A DNA stretch of 64,000 bases from Rubrivirga marina (lineage in GTDB: Bacteria > Bacteroidota > Rhodothermia > Rhodothermales > Rubricoccaceae), in NCBI RefSeq assembly GCF_002283365.1, contig NZ_MQWD01000001.1, positions 4,410,992 through 4,474,991 of the forward strand, given 5' to 3'. Positions 61,368-64,000 of the stretch are shown here, piece by piece; position 1 is the stretch's first letter, and the number at the start of each line of letters is the position of its first letter. A program made the position numbers and the translations under genes. The notes under the pieces were generated by a model that made no database searches, was not told where the DNA came from, and was given only the letters and a program-made list of their open reading frames with translations.

Positions 61368-62348
61368 ATGGCCCACCTCCTCGACTTCGAGAAGCCCCTC
61401 GCCGACCTCGAGGCCAAGCTCGCCGAGCTCCGCGCCTTCGAGGCCGAGGACGGCTCCGTCGACCTCTCGGCGCAGGTCGCCGCGCTCGAGACGCGCGTCG
61501 ACACGCTCCGCCAGTCGATCTACCGCGGGCTCACGCGGTGGCAGCGCGTCCAGCTCGCGCGCCACCCCGAGCGGCCCTACACGCTCGACTACATCGGCTC
61601 GCTGACCGCCGGGTTCATGGAACTCCACGGCGACCGGCTCTTCGCCGACGACCAGGCGCTCGTCGGCGGCCCCGCCACCTTCCGCGGCTCCCGCTTCGGC
61701 TCGGCCGACCGGACCGTCATGGTCCTCGGCCACCAGAAGGGCCGCGATACGAAGCAGCGGAAGGAACGGCGGTTCGGGATGCCCAACCCCGAGGGCTACC
61801 GGAAGGCCCAGCGGCTCATGGAGATGGCGGCCAAGTTCGGCAAGCCCGTCATCACATTTCTCGACACGCCGGGCGCGTACCCGGGGCTCGAGGCCGAGGA
61901 GCGCGGGCAGGCCGAGGCCATCGCCCGCAACCTCCTCGTGATGGCCCGGCTGCCGGTCCCGATCGTCGTCGTCGTCATCGGCGAGGGCGCGTCCGGCGGC
62001 GCCCTGGGCATCGGCGTGGGCGACCGCGTGCTGATGCTCGAGAACGCGTGGTACTCGGTGATCTCGCCCGAGTCGTGCTCCTCGATCCTCTGGCGCTCGT
62101 GGGACCACAAGGAGGACGCGGCGCGGGCGCTCAAGCTCACGGCGCCGGACCTCATCGAGCACGGCGTGATCGACGAGATCATCCCGGAGCCCGTCGGCGG
62201 CGCCCACCGGAATCCGCAGGCCACGTTCGAAGCGGCCGGCACGGCCATCGCCGCCCACCTCGACGCGCTGTCCGAGCTCCCCACCGACGAGCTGCTGGCG
62301 GGGCGCCTCGCCAAGTTCGACGCGATGGGAGCCTTCCGGGAGGGATGA
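61368..62348 (+). CDS. accA: acetyl-CoA carboxylase carboxyltransferase subunit alpha
   Basis: Predicted 326 aa, the family length. AccA with AccD moves carboxyl from biotin to acetyl-CoA, making malonyl-CoA for fatty acid synthesis. Clear blocks are the N-terminal coiled coil ([15 protein letters not shown]), [85 protein letters not shown] and the closing [18 protein letters not shown]. accD is not in the window. A TACCTTGC box ends 3 nt before the ATG (61357-61364), which would imply a leaderless message if it is the -7 element. Confidence 0.96.
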   Translation: MAHLLDFEKPLADLEAKLAELRAFEAEDGSVDLSAQVAALETRVDTLRQSIYRGLTRWQRVQLARHPERPYTLDYIGSLTAGFMELHGDRLFADDQALVGGPATFRGSRFGSADRTVMVLGHQKGRDTKQRKERRFGMPNPEGYRKAQRLMEMAAKFGKPVITFLDTPGAYPGLEAEERGQAEAIARNLLVMARLPVPIVVVVIGEGASGGALGIGVGDRVLMLENAWYSVISPESCSSILWRSWDHKEDAARALKLTAPDLIEHGVIDEIIPEPVGGAHRNPQATFEAAGTAIAAHLDALSELPTDELLAGRLAKFDAMGAFREG

Positions 62349-62387
62349 CCGGGTGACGGAGAGCACGCTGGACTGCGGGGGCACCCC

Positions 62388-62837
62388 ATGACCCGATCGC
62401 CCGATCGCCCGATCCTCCACTTCACCCATCGCCACCGCGTCCGGTACCGCGAGTGCGACCCGATGGGGGTCGTGTACCACGCCCACGTCCTCGACTGGTT
62501 CGAGGCGGCGCGGACCGAGGCGCTCCGGGCAGCGGGCCTCCCCTACCGCGAGCTCGAGGAGAACGGCGTGATCATGCCCGTCGTGGACCTCGAGGTCAAG
62601 TACCACGCGAGCGTCCGCTACGACGACCTCGTAGAGGTCGAGGCCGCGTTCCCGAGTTTGGGCGTGCGCCTCCCCGTCGACTACCGCGTCCGCGTCGCGG
62701 GCGACGACGCCGTCCGGATCTCGGGCCGCGTGACGCTCTGCTTCGTCGACTCCGAGCGCGGCCGGCCGATCCCGCCCCCGACGCTCGTCCGCGAGACGTT
62801 CGCCCGCGCGGAGGGCGAGGAGCGCGCCGCGTCGTGA
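62388..62837 (+). CDS. acyl-CoA thioesterase (YbgC/4-hydroxybenzoyl-CoA thioesterase family)
   Basis: Predicted 149 aa, one hotdog domain. The signature RYRECDPMGVVYHAHVLDWFEAART contains the catalytic Asp (in ECDPMG) of the 4HBT class I enzymes, and the long central helix plus VDLEVKYHASVRYDDLVEVEA strands follow. It cleaves an acyl-CoA thioester. The neighbours accA and DUF3052 suggest a place in fatty acid or acyl-CoA turnover. Its stop overlaps the DUF3052 start (GTGA). Confidence 0.9.
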   Translation: MTRSPDRPILHFTHRHRVRYRECDPMGVVYHAHVLDWFEAARTEALRAAGLPYRELEENGVIMPVVDLEVKYHASVRYDDLVEVEAAFPSLGVRLPVDYRVRVAGDDAVRISGRVTLCFVDSERGRPIPPPTLVRETFARAEGEERAAS

Positions 62838-63223
62838 GCCGCGCGCTGTGGCAGAAGCTGGGCTACAAACCGGGCACGGTCGCCGTGGCCGACGAGGCAC
62901 CGGAGCGCTACCGGTCCCTCCTCGCCGGCCTGCCCGGCGGCGTCACGTTCGGGACGCTCGACGACCGGCCCACGCTCGTCCACCACTTCACGACCGAGGC
63001 GGCCGGCCTCGACGCGCGGCTGGCCGTCTTCGCCGACGCCATCGCGCGCAACGGGGCGATCTGGGTGTCGTGGCCAAAGAAGGGGTCCGGCGTCGCGAGC
63101 ACGGTGACCGGCGACGTCGTCCGCGGCGCCGCCTTCCCGCTCGGGCTCGTCGACGTCAAGGTCTGCGCCGTCGACGACACGTGGACGGCGACCAAGCTGG
63201 TGATCCGGAAGGAACTCCGGTAG
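62834..63223 (+). CDS. DUF3052 family protein
   Basis: Predicted 129 aa with GTG start. The conserved features are LGYKPGTVAVADEAPERY, a central strand near VHHFTTEAAGL, AIWVSWPKKGSGVASTVTGDVVR, and GLVDVKVCAVDDTWTATKLVIRK at the end. This matches DUF3052, a small domain of unknown function found in many bacteria, often near unrelated enzymes. It is coupled to the thioesterase by a 4-nt overlap. No catalytic residue set is known to me. Confidence 0.85.
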   Translation: MSRALWQKLGYKPGTVAVADEAPERYRSLLAGLPGGVTFGTLDDRPTLVHHFTTEAAGLDARLAVFADAIARNGAIWVSWPKKGSGVASTVTGDVVRGAAFPLGLVDVKVCAVDDTWTATKLVIRKELR

Positions 63224-63281
63224 CGAGCGAGGATCCCCGGCGGCGCGTCCGGGTTGCTCGCCTCCGCCCTCCCCTCCGCCG

Positions 63282-64000
63282 ATGCCTCTCTCCCGCCGCC
63301 AGTTCGTCGCCCGGACCGCCGCTGCGACCGCCGCGCTCCCGTTCGTCTCCCCGCTGGCGGCGTCCGCCTCGGTGGCCTCGCCGAGCCGCTGGCCGAGGCG
63401 GGCCGAGTTCACGCCCATCCGCCGCGGCGTCGGCGCGTTCACGGACCGGGGCGGGACGATCGGGTACCTCCAGTCCGACGCCGCGCTCGTCGCCGTCGAC
63501 ACGCAGTTCCCCGAGTCCGCGGAGGCGTTCCTCACGGGCCTCCGCGACGGGTCCGACCGCGGGCTCGACCTCCTCGTCAACACGCACCACCACGGCGACC
63601 ACACGGCGGGCAACCTCGTGCTGGCGCCGGTCGCCGAGCAACACGCGGCGCACGAGGCCGTCCCCGGCCTCCAGCGGGCCTCGGCCAGCCAGAGCGGGAG
63701 CCTCGACGCCCAGCGCTACGCCGACGCGACGTTCCGCGAGACGTGGAGCGCCGGCCTCGGCGACGAGACGCTCGCGCTCTACTACTTCGGGCCGGCCCAC
63801 ACCTGTGGCGACGCGGTCGTCCACTTCCAGAACGCCGACGTCGTCCACATGGGCGACCTCGTGTTCAACCGTCGCCAGCCGTACATCGACCGCGGGGCCG
63901 GCGCCTCCATCGAGAACTGGGGGACGCTCCTCGAGACGGTCCACGGCCGGTTCTCCGACGAGACGGTGTTCGTCTTCGGACACGCCGGCGACGGCTACCC
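63282..64000 (+). CDS. Tat-exported MBL-fold metallo-hydrolase, 3' end outside the window
   Basis: At least 239 aa are seen; the gene runs off the right edge. A twin-arginine signal (MPLSRRQFVARTAAATAALPFVSPLAASA) is followed by the metallo-beta-lactamase fold. The metal motif is VNTHHHGDHTAGN, then a His in GPAHTCGDAVVHF, an Asp in MGDLVFN and a final His in VFGHAGDG. It probably hydrolyses a small ester or lactam-like compound in the periplasm; the family is wide. The segment directly after the signal (about residues 27-41) is encoded by one copy of the dispersed palindrome. Confidence 0.85.
   Translation, partial: MPLSRRQFVARTAAATAALPFVSPLAASASVASPSRWPRRAEFTPIRRGVGAFTDRGGTIGYLQSDAALVAVDTQFPESAEAFLTGLRDGSDRGLDLLVNTHHHGDHTAGNLVLAPVAEQHAAHEAVPGLQRASASQSGSLDAQRYADATFRETWSAGLGDETLALYYFGPAHTCGDAVVHFQNADVVHMGDLVFNRRQPYIDRGAGASIENWGTLLETVHGRFSDETVFVFGHAGDGY
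63364..63401. repeat. dispersed palindrome copy inside the MBL gene
   Basis: CCGCCTCGG at 63364-63372 pairs perfectly with CCGAGGCGG at 63393-63401. It lies in-frame in the linker between the Tat signal and the mature domain, a place that tolerates inserted residues. It is the one copy I found inside a reading frame. Confidence 0.6.

Noticed and set aside
59126-61504. 792-residue - strand frame over the glycosyltransferase fusion
   Set aside because: Shadow of the GT2-PGT gene, with Arg/Asp/Gly-rich repeats and no motif.

Overview
The window is very GC-rich (by eye near 70%) bacterial chromosome with short intergenic gaps, many GTG and some TTG starts, and frequent 1-8 nt start/stop overlaps. 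Gene content points to Bacteroidota, class Rhodothermia, probably near Rubricoccaceae. The evidence is a complete alternative complex III locus joined to a caa3 oxidase with the A2-type signature, a DUF2480 protein, BshA, a DUF2723 (GT117) membrane protein, and an F-type ATP synthase operon without beta and epsilon. The taxon is inferred from gene families; no rRNA is present.

Layout. 1-3.2 kb: four tandem, translationally linked paralogues (- strand) of an unrecognised two-helix membrane family. 3.3-9.1 kb: an SDR, two lipocalin-like secreted proteins, DUF2480, cysteine desulfurase, a hydrolase-fold lipoprotein lacking its nucleophile, a GNAT enzyme, and tRNA-Glu with a strong terminator. 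9.1-9.8 kb: a less GC-rich patch with an orphan S24-like gene. 9.8-15.7 kb: ATP synthase operon (I-like, a, c, b, delta, alpha, gamma) on the - strand. 15.8-24.1 kb: RdgB, S21, acyl-CoA carboxylase carboxyltransferase, PdxB, a SleB-like hydrolase, an EEP-fold lipoprotein, a sigma-70-like factor and a baeRF/Vms1-like protein. 24.1-41.8 kb: outer-membrane barrel, BshA, RlpA, a kinase-fold orphan, DEAD-box helicase, an MBL hydrolase, LptF-like permease, RsmI, two monothiol thioredoxin-fold proteins, TrpF, a type-23 toxin-like secreted protein, rhodanese, GT117, YbeY and MetF.

41.8-57.4 kb is the respiratory core on the - strand: actA-B-C-D-E-F, an unknown single-helix protein, SCO, coxB (CuA plus cytochrome c), coxA (A2-type), coxC (with a large low-complexity insertion), coxD and a small membrane protein. 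Together they should carry electrons from quinol through ACIII to caa3 oxidase, and the proton gradient would feed the ATP synthase encoded about 26 kb away. 57.6-64 kb: a MATE transporter, a glycosyltransferase fused to an eroded WbaP-like phosphoglycosyltransferase, AccA, a YbgC-type thioesterase, DUF3052 and a Tat-exported MBL hydrolase cut by the window end.

The most interesting features are not classical mobile elements. A short palindrome, CCGCCTCGG-n-CCGAGGCGG, recurs in at least eleven places, mostly right after stop codons and once inside a gene. Longer inverted-repeat elements built on TCCTGAGCGGAG occur twice. I saw no CRISPR array, transposase, integrase or plasmid origin.
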